Assembly: GCF_937425535.1 (NCBI RefSeq)
Contig: NZ_OW485601.1
Location: 425,001-489,000, forward strand
DNA from: Rhodovastum atsumiense
GTDB taxonomy: Bacteria > Pseudomonadota > Alphaproteobacteria > Acetobacterales > Acetobacteraceae
DNA length: 64,000 nt
Reading direction: 5' to 3'
Positions 8,367 to 16,454 of the stretch are shown here, one piece after another. Every line of letters begins with the position of its first letter. Positions within the stretch are counted from its first letter, which is position 1. A program made the translations under genes and the position numbers. The notes under the pieces were generated by a model. It saw only the letters and a program-made list of their open reading frames with translations, searched no databases and had not been told where the DNA came from.

Positions 8367-9716
8367 GTGAGCCAAAAGGAACACTGCTTCGACGAGTCGG
8401 CGCGCCTGCGTCAGATCGCCCATCGCCTGATTCCGGGCGGGTGCCATACATATGCCAAGGGGGACGACCAGTATCCGGTCCTGGCCCCCGGCTTCATCCG
8501 AAGCGGCAACGGCTGCCATGTCTGGGACGCCGACGGCAACGCGTTCATCGAATACGGCATGGGCAACCGGGCCGTCGGGCTGGGGCACGCCTATCCGGAG
8601 GTTCTCCGGGCCGTGCGCGAGGCCCTCGAGGATGGCTGCAACTTCACCCGTCCGGCCACCATCGAGGTCGCCTGCGCCGAGCAGTTCCTGCGCCTGATCA
8701 AAGGCGCGGAAATGGTCAAGTTCTGCAAGGATGGCTCGGACGCGACCTCGGGCGCCGTGCGACTGGCCCGCGCCTATACCGGACGCAGCCTGATCGCCTG
8801 CTGTGCCGACCATCCGTTCTTCTCGACCGATGACTGGTTCATCGGCACGACGGCGATGCACGCCGGCATCCCCGAGACGGTGCGGCAGCTCACCCTGACC
8901 TTCCGCTACAACGACATCGCCAGCGCCCGCGCCTTGTTCGAGCAGCATCCGGGCCAGATCGCCGCCCTGATCCTGGAACCCGCGCGCCAGGACGACCCGG
9001 CCAATGATTTCCTCCATGCTCTGCAGCAACTCTGCCACGCCAACGGCGCCCTGCTGATCCTCGACGAGATGATCACCGGCTTCCGCTGGCACCGGAACGG
9101 CGCCCAGGGACTCTATGGGATCGAGCCGGACCTGAGCACCTTCGGCAAGGCCATGGGCAATGGCTTCTCGGTCTCGGCGCTGGCGGGCAAGCGCGAATTC
9201 ATGCGCCTGGGCGGGCTCGATCACGTGGACCGGCCGCGCGTCTTCCTGCTCTCGACCACGCATGGCGCCGAGACCCACGCCCTGGCGGCGGCGCTGGCCA
9301 CGATGCGGGTGTATGAAAGCGAACCGGTCATCGAACACCTCACCCGTCAGGGCACGCGCCTGGCGACCCAGATCCGGCAGGCCATCGCGCATCACGGGCT
9401 CACGGACCACGTGAAGATCGTGGGCCGCCCGAGTTGCCTGGCCTATGCCACCCTGGACCCGGCCGGCCGTCCCTCGCAGGCGTTCCGCTCGCTGTTCCTG
9501 CAGGAGACGATCCGCCGCGGCGTGCTGATGCCCTCGCTGGTCGTCAGCTACAGCCACCAGGACGCGGATATCGACCGGACGGTCGATGCCATTGCCGGCG
9601 CGCTCGCGGTCTATGCCCGCGCCCTGGACGAAGGTGTCGGGAAATACCTCATCGGGCGACCGTCCCAGATCGTCTACCGGCGCTTCAACCAACCGGATGT
9701 CCAGTCGGCAGCGTAG
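8367..9716 (+). CDS. Class III PLP aminotransferase, glutamate-1-semialdehyde aminomutase-like
   Basis: 449 residues of the subgroup II aminotransferase fold, closest in look to glutamate-1-semialdehyde 2,1-aminomutase relatives. IPGGCHTYAKGDDQYP and GNAFIEYGMGNRAVGLGHAYP form the N-terminal part. The PLP-binding aspartate is in LILDEMITGFR near residue 232 and the Schiff-base lysine is in STFGKAMGNGFS near residue 260. Haem-pathway HemL has the related motif FGKVIGGG; here it is FGKAMGNG, and the protein is longer, so it is more likely a secondary aminotransferase of the kind found with sugar or surface polysaccharide genes. The start is GTG at 8367 with only a weak GAGAAAG upstream. A Crp/Fnr regulator follows 17 bases later and is probably co-transcribed. 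Confidence 0.75.
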   Translation: MSQKEHCFDESARLRQIAHRLIPGGCHTYAKGDDQYPVLAPGFIRSGNGCHVWDADGNAFIEYGMGNRAVGLGHAYPEVLRAVREALEDGCNFTRPATIEVACAEQFLRLIKGAEMVKFCKDGSDATSGAVRLARAYTGRSLIACCADHPFFSTDDWFIGTTAMHAGIPETVRQLTLTFRYNDIASARALFEQHPGQIAALILEPARQDDPANDFLHALQQLCHANGALLILDEMITGFRWHRNGAQGLYGIEPDLSTFGKAMGNGFSVSALAGKREFMRLGGLDHVDRPRVFLLSTTHGAETHALAAALATMRVYESEPVIEHLTRQGTRLATQIRQAIAHHGLTDHVKIVGRPSCLAYATLDPAGRPSQAFRSLFLQETIRRGVLMPSLVVSYSHQDADIDRTVDAIAGALAVYARALDEGVGKYLIGRPSQIVYRRFNQPDVQSAA

Positions 9717-9733
9717 AAGACACCAGCACCACA

Positions 9734-10393
9734 ATGACCATCCCCATTTGCGCCAACGAGACTGCCCTGCGCAGTGTCGTGGTCAGCACCCTGCCGCAGG
9801 AATGGCAGGGACACCCCGTGCAGCTCCGCCGCCGGCAGACCCTGCGGCTGCCGCAGGGACAGGCGGACCAGTGCTTCCATCTCCAAAGCGGTGCCCTGCG
9901 CGTTTGCCGCGCCCTCGCCGATGGCCGCCGGCAGATCACGGCCTTCCTGTTCCCGGGCGACTGGATCGGCCTCGGTGAAGTGCAGATGCTCAGTGCCGGC
10001 ATCGAGGCCATCCTGCCCAGCCGGATCGAGCGCTTCTCCCTCGCCGCCCTGGAAGAGGCCGCGCCGCTCAGCTTCGCCAGCGTCGCCGCGCTGCGGGACA
10101 TGCTGAACGCCCGGCTCGTCGCCACCCAAAGCCGGCTGCTGGCGCTGGAACAGAAGAACGCCCGCGAAAGGCTGGCCTGCTTCCTGCTGGAGATATCGGA
10201 TCGGCTCGCGGGAGGGGACAACGCCTTCACCCTGCCCATGTCACGATACGATATCGCGGACTATCTCTGCCTGTCGTCGGAAACGGTGTGCCGCAACTTC
10301 GCCCAGTTCATGGCCAGCGGCATCATCAGCCTGCCCGAGCCGAAGCAGGTGCACATCCTGCGACGCGGCTCGCTGCAATTCATCGGCCTGTAG
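9734..10393 (+). CDS. Crp/Fnr-family transcriptional regulator
   Basis: 219 residues. A cyclic-nucleotide-binding-like beta-barrel domain spans about residues 20-115, followed by a long dimerisation helix and a Crp-type winged helix at about 160-210 (MSRYDIADYLCLSSETVCRNFAQF). The recognition helix reads E-T-V-C-R where FNR and FixK have E-T-V-S-R, so it should contact TTGA-type half sites. The N-terminal cysteine cluster that binds the FNR iron-sulfur cluster is absent (only one Cys near residue 7), so it resembles FixK and not FNR. The ATG at 9734 has no strong ribosome site, consistent with translation coupled to the preceding gene. It is a candidate reader of the TTGAY-N4-RTCAA boxes at 22.6 and 38.8 kb. 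Confidence 0.85.
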   Translation: MTIPICANETALRSVVVSTLPQEWQGHPVQLRRRQTLRLPQGQADQCFHLQSGALRVCRALADGRRQITAFLFPGDWIGLGEVQMLSAGIEAILPSRIERFSLAALEEAAPLSFASVAALRDMLNARLVATQSRLLALEQKNARERLACFLLEISDRLAGGDNAFTLPMSRYDIADYLCLSSETVCRNFAQFMASGIISLPEPKQVHILRRGSLQFIGL

Positions 10394-10403
10394 CCGAGGC
10401 CTG

Positions 10404-10428
10404 CGGGAGCGCCGTGCCGGCGCCCCCG
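10404..10428. terminator. Bidirectional terminator-like hairpin
   Basis: An 11-base-pair stem with one mismatch (10404-10414 against 10418-10428) and a TGC loop lies in the 43 bases between the convergent crp/fnr and thiolase genes. It is G+C-rich with no U-tract, so the terminator role is inferred from position. Confidence 0.5.
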
Positions 10429-10436
10429 CCCCCCGT

Positions 10437-11615
10437 TCAAAGCGCCTCGATGATGGTGACGTTGGCCAGCCCGCCGCCCTCGCACATGGTCTGCAGGCCA
10501 TAGCGGCCGCCGCGCGCACGCAAGGCGTGGACCAGCGTGGCCATCAGCTTCGCCCCCGAAGCGCCCAAGGGATGGCCGAGCGCGATCGCCCCGCCATTGA
10601 CGTTGAGCCGTGCCGGATCGGCACCGGTCGCCTGCAGCCAGGCCAGCGGAATCGGCGCGAAGGCCTCGTTCACCTCGTAGAGATCGATATCGGCGATCGA
10701 CAGGCCCGCCCGTTGCAGGGCCCGGCGTGTCGCGGGAATCGGCTCTTCCAGCATGATGACCGGATCGCCCCCGGTGACGACGAGGGTATGGATGCGGGCA
10801 AGCGGGGTCAGGTTGTGGCGGCGCAGCGCGGTTTCGCTCGCCACCAGCAGGCCCGCCGCGCCGTCGCAGACCTGGCTGGCATTGGCGGCGGTGATGCGCC
10901 CCCCCTCCTGCAACGGCTTCACCGCCGCGATCGCCTCCGCCGTCGCATCAGGGCGGATGCCCTCGTCGTGCCGGTGCAGCGTCGTCGACCCGTCGGGGCC
11001 TTGCACCGGCAATGGCAGGATCTCGCGCAGGAAGGCGCCAGCCCCGGTCGCCGCGGCGGCGCGCCGGTGGCTCTCCAGCGCATAGACGTCGAGTTGCTCG
11101 CGGTCGAGCCCGTATTTCACGGCCACCATCTCGGCGCCGGAGAACTGCGAGAAGGTCTCCACGCCGTAGCGGTGCTGGATGCGCGGACTGAACGGGCCGA
11201 CGCCGAGCCCGGCCTTCGCGTACAGGCTGCAGGGTGAGCCCATCGGCACCCGTGTCATGCTCTCCACCCCGGCGGCGATCACCAGGTCCTGCACGCCGGA
11301 CATCACCGCCTGGGCGGCGAAATGCAGCGCCTGTTGCGAGGACCCGCATTGCCGGTCGATGGACACCGCCGGCACGCTGTCGGGCAGGGTCGAGGCGAGC
11401 ACGGCGTTGCGGCCGATATGGGACGCCTGCTCCCCGGCCTGGCTGACGCACCCCATGATCACGTCGTCGATCGCCGCCGGATCGACGCCGGCATGCGCCA
11501 CCAGCGCGCTCAGCACCTCGCCGGCCATGTCGGCGGGATGCCAGCCGGCGAGCCGGCCGCCGCGCCGGCCGCCGGCGGTGCGCAGGGCCGCGACGATATA
11601 GGCTTCGGGCATCAT
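10437..11615 (-). CDS. Thiolase family protein (acetyl-CoA/3-ketoacyl-CoA acyltransferase)
   Basis: 392 residues of a degradative thiolase. The acyl-accepting cysteine is in [12 protein letters not shown] near residue 89, the histidine is in [16 protein letters not shown] near 348, and the second cysteine is in [11 protein letters not shown] near 376. The ATG at 11615 is preceded by GGGAGAAAA. It would cleave 3-ketoacyl-CoA with CoA, or run the reverse. The SDR gene starts its operon 25 bases upstream. With the SDR, acyl-CoA dehydrogenase and CoA ligase nearby it makes a nearly complete beta-oxidation set. An enoyl-CoA hydratase gene is missing here and must be supplied elsewhere. Confidence 0.92.
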   Translation of the reverse strand: MMPEAYIVAALRTAGGRRGGRLAGWHPADMAGEVLSALVAHAGVDPAAIDDVIMGCVSQAGEQASHIGRNAVLASTLPDSVPAVSIDRQCGSSQQALHFAAQAVMSGVQDLVIAAGVESMTRVPMGSPCSLYAKAGLGVGPFSPRIQHRYGVETFSQFSGAEMVAVKYGLDREQLDVYALESHRRAAAATGAGAFLREILPLPVQGPDGSTTLHRHDEGIRPDATAEAIAAVKPLQEGGRITAANASQVCDGAAGLLVASETALRRHNLTPLARIHTLVVTGGDPVIMLEEPIPATRRALQRAGLSIADIDLYEVNEAFAPIPLAWLQATGADPARLNVNGGAIALGHPLGASGAKLMATLVHALRARGGRYGLQTMCEGGGLANVTIIEAL

Positions 11616-11640
11616 TTTTCTCCCTGGTACCGCGACCGCG

Positions 11641-12402
11641 TCAGCGGGGCGCCATGCGCAGCGCGCCGTCGATCCGGATGGTCTCGCCGTTCAGCATGGG
11701 ATTGCCGATGATGCAGGCGACCAGATCGGCATATTCCGCCGGATCGCCGAGCCGCGGCGGAAACGGCACCTGCTGGCCAAGCGATTCCTGTGCCGCCGGC
11801 GGCAGCACCGAGAGCAGCGGTGTGAGGAACAGGCCCGGCGCCACCGTCACCACGCGGATGCGGTGCTGTGCGAGCTCGCGCGCCAGCGGCAGCGTCATGC
11901 CCACCACCCCACCCTTCGAGGCCGAATAGGCGGCCTGGCCGATCTGCCCGTCATAGGCCGCGATCGAGGCGGTGTTGATCGCGACCCCCCGCTCTTCTCC
12001 CACCGGCTCGGCGGCAGCGAGACGGGCGGCGAATTTCGAGAGGATGTTGAAGCTGCCGATCAGGTTGACTTCGATGACGCGGCGGAAGGTCTCCAATGGC
12101 TGCGGCTGGCCGTCGCGGCCGATGGCGCGCTGCGGAGTGCCGATGCCGGCGCAGTTCACCAGGATGCGCGCGACCCCATGGGCAGCCTCCGCCGCGGCGA
12201 GCGCCGCCTCCGCCGCCACCGGATCGGTCACGTCCAGGGGCTGGAACAGGCCGCCGGTCGCGCGCGCCTGCGCCTCGCCCCGTTCGACATCCCGGTCGAA
12301 GACGCTCACCCGCGCGCCACGGGCGGCCAGCAGGTCCGCCGTCGCCGCGCCCAGTCCCGAGGCCCCGCCGGTCACGATCGCAGCCATTCCTTCCAGTCGC
12401 AC
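11641..12402 (-). CDS. SDR-family 3-hydroxyacyl-CoA dehydrogenase-like oxidoreductase
   Basis: 253 residues of a classical short-chain dehydrogenase. The cofactor motif TGGASGLG is at residues 11-18, NCAG is in the usual place, and the catalytic YSASK lies near residue 158. The aspartate in VSVFDRD after the second beta strand favours NAD(H). The sequence resembles type 10 17-beta-hydroxysteroid/3-hydroxy-2-methylbutyryl-CoA dehydrogenases, including the MTLPLARELA and PRLGDPAEYA segments. In this operon it would oxidise a 3-hydroxyacyl-CoA for the thiolase. Its upstream region is shared with the divergent acyl-CoA dehydrogenase gene and carries two putative TetR boxes. Confidence 0.85.
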   Translation of the reverse strand: MRLEGMAAIVTGGASGLGAATADLLAARGARVSVFDRDVERGEAQARATGGLFQPLDVTDPVAAEAALAAAEAAHGVARILVNCAGIGTPQRAIGRDGQPQPLETFRRVIEVNLIGSFNILSKFAARLAAAEPVGEERGVAINTASIAAYDGQIGQAAYSASKGGVVGMTLPLARELAQHRIRVVTVAPGLFLTPLLSVLPPAAQESLGQQVPFPPRLGDPAEYADLVACIIGNPMLNGETIRIDGALRMAPR

Positions 12403-12462
12403 GCAAGCCGCTCCTTCCTGTTGGTGGGACCGGCGCCACGCGGCCTCCCGGTTCCATTGATG

Positions 12463-12476
12463 TTACTTGTTGGTAT
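12463..12476. promoter_or_regulatory. Putative TetR box 1 (TTACT-TGTT-GGTAT)
   Basis: A 14-bp element matching the pattern wTACy-N4-rGTAw, an imperfect inverted repeat, in the divergent SDR/acyl-CoA dehydrogenase control region. It overlaps the -35 hexamer of the acyl-CoA dehydrogenase promoter. The same pattern recurs 19 bp downstream and twice between the tetR and acyl-CoA ligase genes at 18.2 kb. Confidence 0.55.
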
Positions 12477-12498
12477 CGTGGTTACTCATGGGTATAAT
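12470..12498 (+). promoter_or_regulatory. Sigma-70-type promoter for the acyl-CoA dehydrogenase gene
   Basis: TTGGTA (12470-12475) and a perfect TATAAT (12493-12498) are separated by 17 bases and lie 51 bases before the start codon. Perfect -10 hexamers are rare in this G+C-rich sequence. Both hexamers overlap the putative TetR boxes, as expected for repression. Confidence 0.65.
12482..12495. promoter_or_regulatory. Putative TetR box 2 (TTACT-CATG-GGTAT)
   Basis: Second copy of the wTACy-N4-rGTAw element, exactly 19 bp (start to start) from box 1. It overlaps the first bases of the TATAAT -10 hexamer. Eleven of its 14 bases match box 1. Confidence 0.55.
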
Positions 12499-12548
12499 GC
12501 CGCCACATCGCCGCGGTCAACCGCCCGCCCCCCAGGAGACCAGATGCC

Positions 12549-13709
12549 ATGACGCTGAACGTGCCGACGCCCGAGCACATGACCGACGGGGACCTCACGA
12601 TCTTCCGCGATTCGGTGGTCCACTTCCTCGATCGCCACGCCCCGCCCGCCCGGATCGAGCAATGGCGGCACGACAAGGTGGTGGCGCGCGCATTATGGAC
12701 GCGTGCGGGGGAAGCAAGCCTGCTCGGCCTGTCCACCGATGCCGATCATGGCGGTGCCGGCGGCGATTTCCGCCACGAGGTGGTGCTGATGGAAGAGGTC
12801 GCGCGGCGTGGCCTCGATGGCTGGGGGGTGACGCTGCACAACGCCATCGTCATGCCCTACATCAGCCATTACGGTACCGCCGAGCAGAAGGCGCGCTGGT
12901 TGCCGCAGCTCGCCAGCGGGGCCCGGGTCGGCGCGATCGCCATGACCGAACCGGGCGCCGGCTCCGACCTGCAGGGCGTGCGCACCACCGCGCGGCGGCG
13001 CGGCGAGGGCTATGTGCTGAACGGATCGAAGACCTTCATCACCAACGGCCAGACCGCCGAGCTGGTCATCGTGGTGGCGAAGACCGATCCCTCGCGTGGC
13101 GCCAAGGGAATCTCCCTGTTCGTCGTGGAAACCGAGGCCGCGACCGGCTTCGAGCGCGGCCGCAACCTCGACAAGATCGGGCTGGAGGCGGCGGACACCT
13201 CGGAGCTGTTCTTCAACGACGTGGCCCTGCCCGCGACCGCCCTGCTCGGCGGCGAGGAAGGTCGCGGCTTCGTGCAACTGATGGAGCAATTGCCACAGGA
13301 ACGGCTGATCATCGCCGTGCAGGCCATGGCGATGATCGAGCGCGCGCTTGCCGTCACGCTCGATTACGTCCGGCAGCGCCACGCCTTCGGCCGCCCGGTC
13401 ATCGACAACCAGGTCGTCGCCTTCCGCCTCGCCGAATGCAAGACCGAGGCGACGGTGGCGAAGGTGTTCGTCAATCACTGCGTCGGCCAGCACCTCGCCG
13501 GCAGGCTCGATGCGGCGACGGCGTCGATGGCCAAGTACTGGGTTACCGAGCTGCAGGGACGCATCATCGACACCTGCCTGCAGCTTCATGGCGGCTACGG
13601 CTACATGGACGAGTATCCGATCGCACGCATGTTCAAGGACGCGCGGGTCGCCCGCATCTACGGCGGCACCAACGAGATCATGAAGCTGCTGATCGCCCGC
13701 ACGCTCTGA
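12549..13709 (+). CDS. Acyl-CoA dehydrogenase, long-chain (LCAD) type
   Basis: 386 residues with the full acyl-CoA dehydrogenase fold. AMTEPGAGSDLQG and KTFITNGQTAELVIVVAKTD bind FAD and substrate in the middle domain. RQRHAFGRPVIDNQ starts the C-terminal helical domain, and the end reads LQLHGGYGYMDEYPIARMFKDARV then YGGTNEIMK. The last motif has Gly where medium- and short-chain enzymes carry the catalytic Glu (YEGT). The LCAD group shares this YGGTNEIMK ending and places its base on an earlier helix. The product would introduce the 2,3-double bond of an acyl-CoA. The gene is transcribed from the TATAAT promoter at 12493 and is divergent from the SDR-thiolase operon. Confidence 0.92.
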   Translation: MTLNVPTPEHMTDGDLTIFRDSVVHFLDRHAPPARIEQWRHDKVVARALWTRAGEASLLGLSTDADHGGAGGDFRHEVVLMEEVARRGLDGWGVTLHNAIVMPYISHYGTAEQKARWLPQLASGARVGAIAMTEPGAGSDLQGVRTTARRRGEGYVLNGSKTFITNGQTAELVIVVAKTDPSRGAKGISLFVVETEAATGFERGRNLDKIGLEAADTSELFFNDVALPATALLGGEEGRGFVQLMEQLPQERLIIAVQAMAMIERALAVTLDYVRQRHAFGRPVIDNQVVAFRLAECKTEATVAKVFVNHCVGQHLAGRLDAATASMAKYWVTELQGRIIDTCLQLHGGYGYMDEYPIARMFKDARVARIYGGTNEIMKLLIARTL

Positions 13710-13734
13710 GCAGCGCCCGGCCGGGATGGTCGCA

Positions 13735-14796
13735 TCAGCCCGGCAGCAGCGCCTGGTGCGGCGAGAGGGCCAGAAGCCGGGCCGCAAGTTGCTCCTTCAG
13801 CTCCTGCCAGCGCAGGGCCTCGGGCGGGGTCAAGGACCGTTCATGGGACAATCTGGCGAGACTGATGAAGTCCTCGCCCATGGCCCCCGGAGGCGTCACA
13901 TAGGCGGCGCGCGCCGATCCGATGGTCACCTCGAACCATAGCCGGCCCAAGGCGGCCTCCGGGGCGGAGGGAGGAGCCATCGCGAGGTCCAGCGTGTAGC
14001 TGCCACGGCTGCCGGCGCGCGCGATCATCTCCACCGCATCACGCAGCCCGAGTCCGGGGAAAGCGGTGCGCACGGAGATTTCGGAGCGATCCGGCGGGCC
14101 GCCCGGGGAGAGATCAGCGAAGGCGCGTTGCATCAGCCTGAGCCCGAGCGCCAGACCGCCGATATTGCTGCGACCGTGGAACTTCACGCAGTCCTCGAAA
14201 TCAATCTTCAGGCACGCGCCATGATCGCGGACCTGCACCGTCCGATCCGGTGGCGGGGCAGGAACCGGCGCCTCGCAGGAACGCCACAGTTCATCGTCGC
14301 CCGTGCCAAGCAGGCGTCCGATCAGGCTGTGCTTGGCGGCCTGATAGGCGGCACGCTCCGCCGCCGTTCCCCCGCCGTCCTGGAACGCTGCGACCTGCCG
14401 GATGAAGTCTGCCGTGAACAGATCCGGCGCCAGCATGTAGCCGCGCGCACGATCGTCCACGGCAACGACGAAGTAGAATCGCCCGATGCCTGCCGATGGA
14501 GCCTGCACCGCAGCGGCCTGCGGATCGACCACCAGCGCGCCGCGCGAGCGGGCCCGCGTGATCATCTCGATGCCGTCGAGCATCCCCTCGCCGGGAAAGG
14601 CCGACAGCACGCGGATGCTCGTGCGCAAGGGCGGAGCTTCCGGACTGAGATCGGCAAAGGCGCGACCAAACAGGCGCAGGCAAAGCGCCGACGCAACCAC
14701 CTGCTCGGGGCCGCTGTAGCGGACCAGATCGTCCCGGCCGATGGCAATCTCGCCATCGCGGTCCCGCACGCGAACGAACTGGAGGGGAACGTTCAC
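13735..14796 (-). CDS. Tandem-domain protein of unknown function, distantly FmdE-like
   Basis: 353 residues from a GTG at 14796 that follows AGGAG by seven bases. An ATG at 14904 is in frame but would overlap the divergent permease gene. The protein is an internal duplication: residues 27-91 and 206-270 align without gaps, and I count 34 identical positions of 65 (shared: RAFADLSP, AFPG-G, the D-x2-EMI block, and SRG). Each repeat runs on about 75 residues to a basic helical end. The FHG-x5-LALGLR then AFPGLGLRDAVEMI-x5-SRG layout recalls formylmethanofuran dehydrogenase subunit E (FmdE) domains, but the cysteines that bind metal there are missing. No signal peptide or membrane segment is evident. 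It is divergent from an SsuABC/TauABC-like importer. I cannot name a function. Confidence 0.7.
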   Translation of the reverse strand: MNVPLQFVRVRDRDGEIAIGRDDLVRYSGPEQVVASALCLRLFGRAFADLSPEAPPLRTSIRVLSAFPGEGMLDGIEMITRARSRGALVVDPQAAAVQAPSAGIGRFYFVVAVDDRARGYMLAPDLFTADFIRQVAAFQDGGGTAAERAAYQAAKHSLIGRLLGTGDDELWRSCEAPVPAPPPDRTVQVRDHGACLKIDFEDCVKFHGRSNIGGLALGLRLMQRAFADLSPGGPPDRSEISVRTAFPGLGLRDAVEMIARAGSRGSYTLDLAMAPPSAPEAALGRLWFEVTIGSARAAYVTPPGAMGEDFISLARLSHERSLTPPEALRWQELKEQLAARLLALSPHQALLPG

Positions 14797-14866
14797 AGCA
14801 AATCTCCTGAAACACGGACTCCCTGCCACATATGAGAATGCGTCGCAATAGCGTTGCCACAACGAT

Positions 14867-15727
14867 GTGGAAGCGGTATCTGCTGCGCCCTCGTCACGCC
14901 GCATCTGCAGGCAGGGTCCCGCCCTCGTGCTTCCGTCTCCCGCCTCCCCTCATGCCCGACGCGTCGCTGCGGCGCTGACCCATCTCGCCGCCTTTGGCGG
15001 TGTGGTGGTGCTGTGGGAAGGAGCCTGTCGATTCGGCCTGGTTTCCCCCTTCCTGCTTCCCGCGCCGGAACGGGTCGCCGCCATCGGCCTGGACATGCTC
15101 GCCGACGGCACCCTGGTCCGTCACACCGCCGTCAGCCTCGCCCGCGCCATGGCCGGTTTCCTTCTCGCCGTCATGGTCGCCCTGCCGCTGGCCGTGCTGC
15201 TCTCGCTGGCGCCGCGCCCGCGGCGGCTGCTCGAACCGTTGCTGGAGTTCCTCCGCCAGATTCCGCCCCTCGCTTTGATTCCCCTGCTGGTGCTCTGGCT
15301 CGGGATCGGCGAGGCGCAAAAACTCGGCGTGGTCGCGCTGACCTGTTTCTTCCCTGTCTTCCTCGGTACGCTGGGCGGACTCGCCCAGGTTGACAGGAAG
15401 CTGGTCGAGGTCGGCAGGGTCTGCGGCCTGGCACAGTCTGCCCTCGTGAGCCGCATCATCCTGCCGGCGGCGATGCCCTCCATCGTGACCGGACTGCGCA
15501 TCTCGCTCGGCTTTTCCTGGCGGGCGCTGGTGGGGGCCGAACTGATCGCCGCGAGCGAGGGGCTCGGCTACCTCATCGTCGATGCGCAGAACATGGCGCG
15601 CACCGATGTCGTCCTGGTCGGCGTGGTGGTGATCGGCCTGCTCGGCATGCTGGTCGATCGCCTCACGCGCATGGCCCTGCACCGGGCCATGCCGTGGCTG
15701 CCGAGAGACGGTGGCGCCGATGCTTGA
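14867..15727 (+). CDS. ABC transporter permease (SsuC/TauC/NrtB type)
   Basis: 286 residues of a BPD-type inner-membrane permease with about six hydrophobic segments and the EAA-like loop VGRVCGLAQSALVSRIILPAAMPSIVTGLRIS, which docks on the ATPase. The pattern matches permeases for sulfonate, nitrate, taurine or pyrimidine precursors. The start at 14867 lacks a good ribosome site, and a GTG near 14924 is an alternative. The ATPase and binding-protein genes follow with overlaps, so the three genes form one operon. The substrate is unknown. Confidence 0.88.
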   Translation: MEAVSAAPSSRRICRQGPALVLPSPASPHARRVAAALTHLAAFGGVVVLWEGACRFGLVSPFLLPAPERVAAIGLDMLADGTLVRHTAVSLARAMAGFLLAVMVALPLAVLLSLAPRPRRLLEPLLEFLRQIPPLALIPLLVLWLGIGEAQKLGVVALTCFFPVFLGTLGGLAQVDRKLVEVGRVCGLAQSALVSRIILPAAMPSIVTGLRISLGFSWRALVGAELIAASEGLGYLIVDAQNMARTDVVLVGVVVIGLLGMLVDRLTRMALHRAMPWLPRDGGADA

Positions 15728-16454
15728 GCTGGCCGGTCTCTCGATGCGCTACGACATGGGCGGCCGCCCGGTCAGCGCACTGGACGCGATCGACCTTGCC
15801 TGTCCGGCCGGCAGCCTGACCACCGTGGTCGGCCGGTCCGGCTGCGGCAAGACCACCTTGCTGCGCCTGATCGCCGGGCTGCAACGCCCCTCGGCCGGCG
15901 AGGTGCGGGGTCGTCCGGACCGGATCGGCTATGTCTTCCAGGAACCGCGGCTGATGCCCTGGCTGAAGGTGCATGAAAACGTCGCCTTCGGCCTGTCGCA
16001 ATCGCTGCCAGCCACAACCCGCCACGCCCGTGTCAGCGAAATGCTGGAGCAGGTCGGACTGACGGCTTTCGCCGATGCCTACCCGTCGGCGCTTTCAGGG
16101 GGAATGGCCAGCCGCGTTGCCATTGCCCGCGCCCTTGCCCCACAGCCCGACCTGCTGCTGATGGACGAGCCCTTCGCCGCGCTCGATGCCTTCACCCGCC
16201 GCAGCCTGCAGGCCGAACTGGTGCAACTATGGCAGCAGCGCCGTCCAACCGTGCTGTTCATCACCCACGACGTCGAGGAAGCGGTCCTCCTGGGTGAGCG
16301 GGTGGTGCAGTTCTCCGCCGGCCGGCTGGTCGGCACGCACGGCGTCGATCTTCCCTATCCGCGCGACCCCACCGATCCCGACCTGCTGCATCACCGCCGC
16401 GCGGTGCTTGCCCGCCTGCTGCAGGACCCACACAGCCAGGACGCCAGACCATGA
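15720..16454 (+). CDS. ABC transporter ATP-binding protein (SsuB/TauB type)
   Basis: The nucleotide-binding subunit of the importer, about 244 residues. Visible motifs are Walker A GRSGCGKTT, Q-loop VFQEPRLMPWLKV (the PRLMPW form is characteristic of the nitrate/sulfonate/taurine class), signature LSGGM, Walker B LLLMDEPFAALD and the switch histidine in FITHDVEEA. The ATG at 15720 follows GAGAGACGG; a GTG at 15711 is in frame. The start overlaps the permease stop, which implies coupled translation. Confidence 0.92.
   Translation: MLELAGLSMRYDMGGRPVSALDAIDLACPAGSLTTVVGRSGCGKTTLLRLIAGLQRPSAGEVRGRPDRIGYVFQEPRLMPWLKVHENVAFGLSQSLPATTRHARVSEMLEQVGLTAFADAYPSALSGGMASRVAIARALAPQPDLLLMDEPFAALDAFTRRSLQAELVQLWQQRRPTVLFITHDVEEAVLLGERVVQFSAGRLVGTHGVDLPYPRDPTDPDLLHHRRAVLARLLQDPHSQDARP

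Noticed and set aside
8367-9716. Assignment as hemL
   Set aside because: Active-site motif and length differ from HemL and the neighbours are not haem genes; kept as a generic class III aminotransferase.
14862-14880. Possible fifth TetR box before the ABC importer (GGTAT)
   Set aside because: Only one half-site; the other arm does not match.
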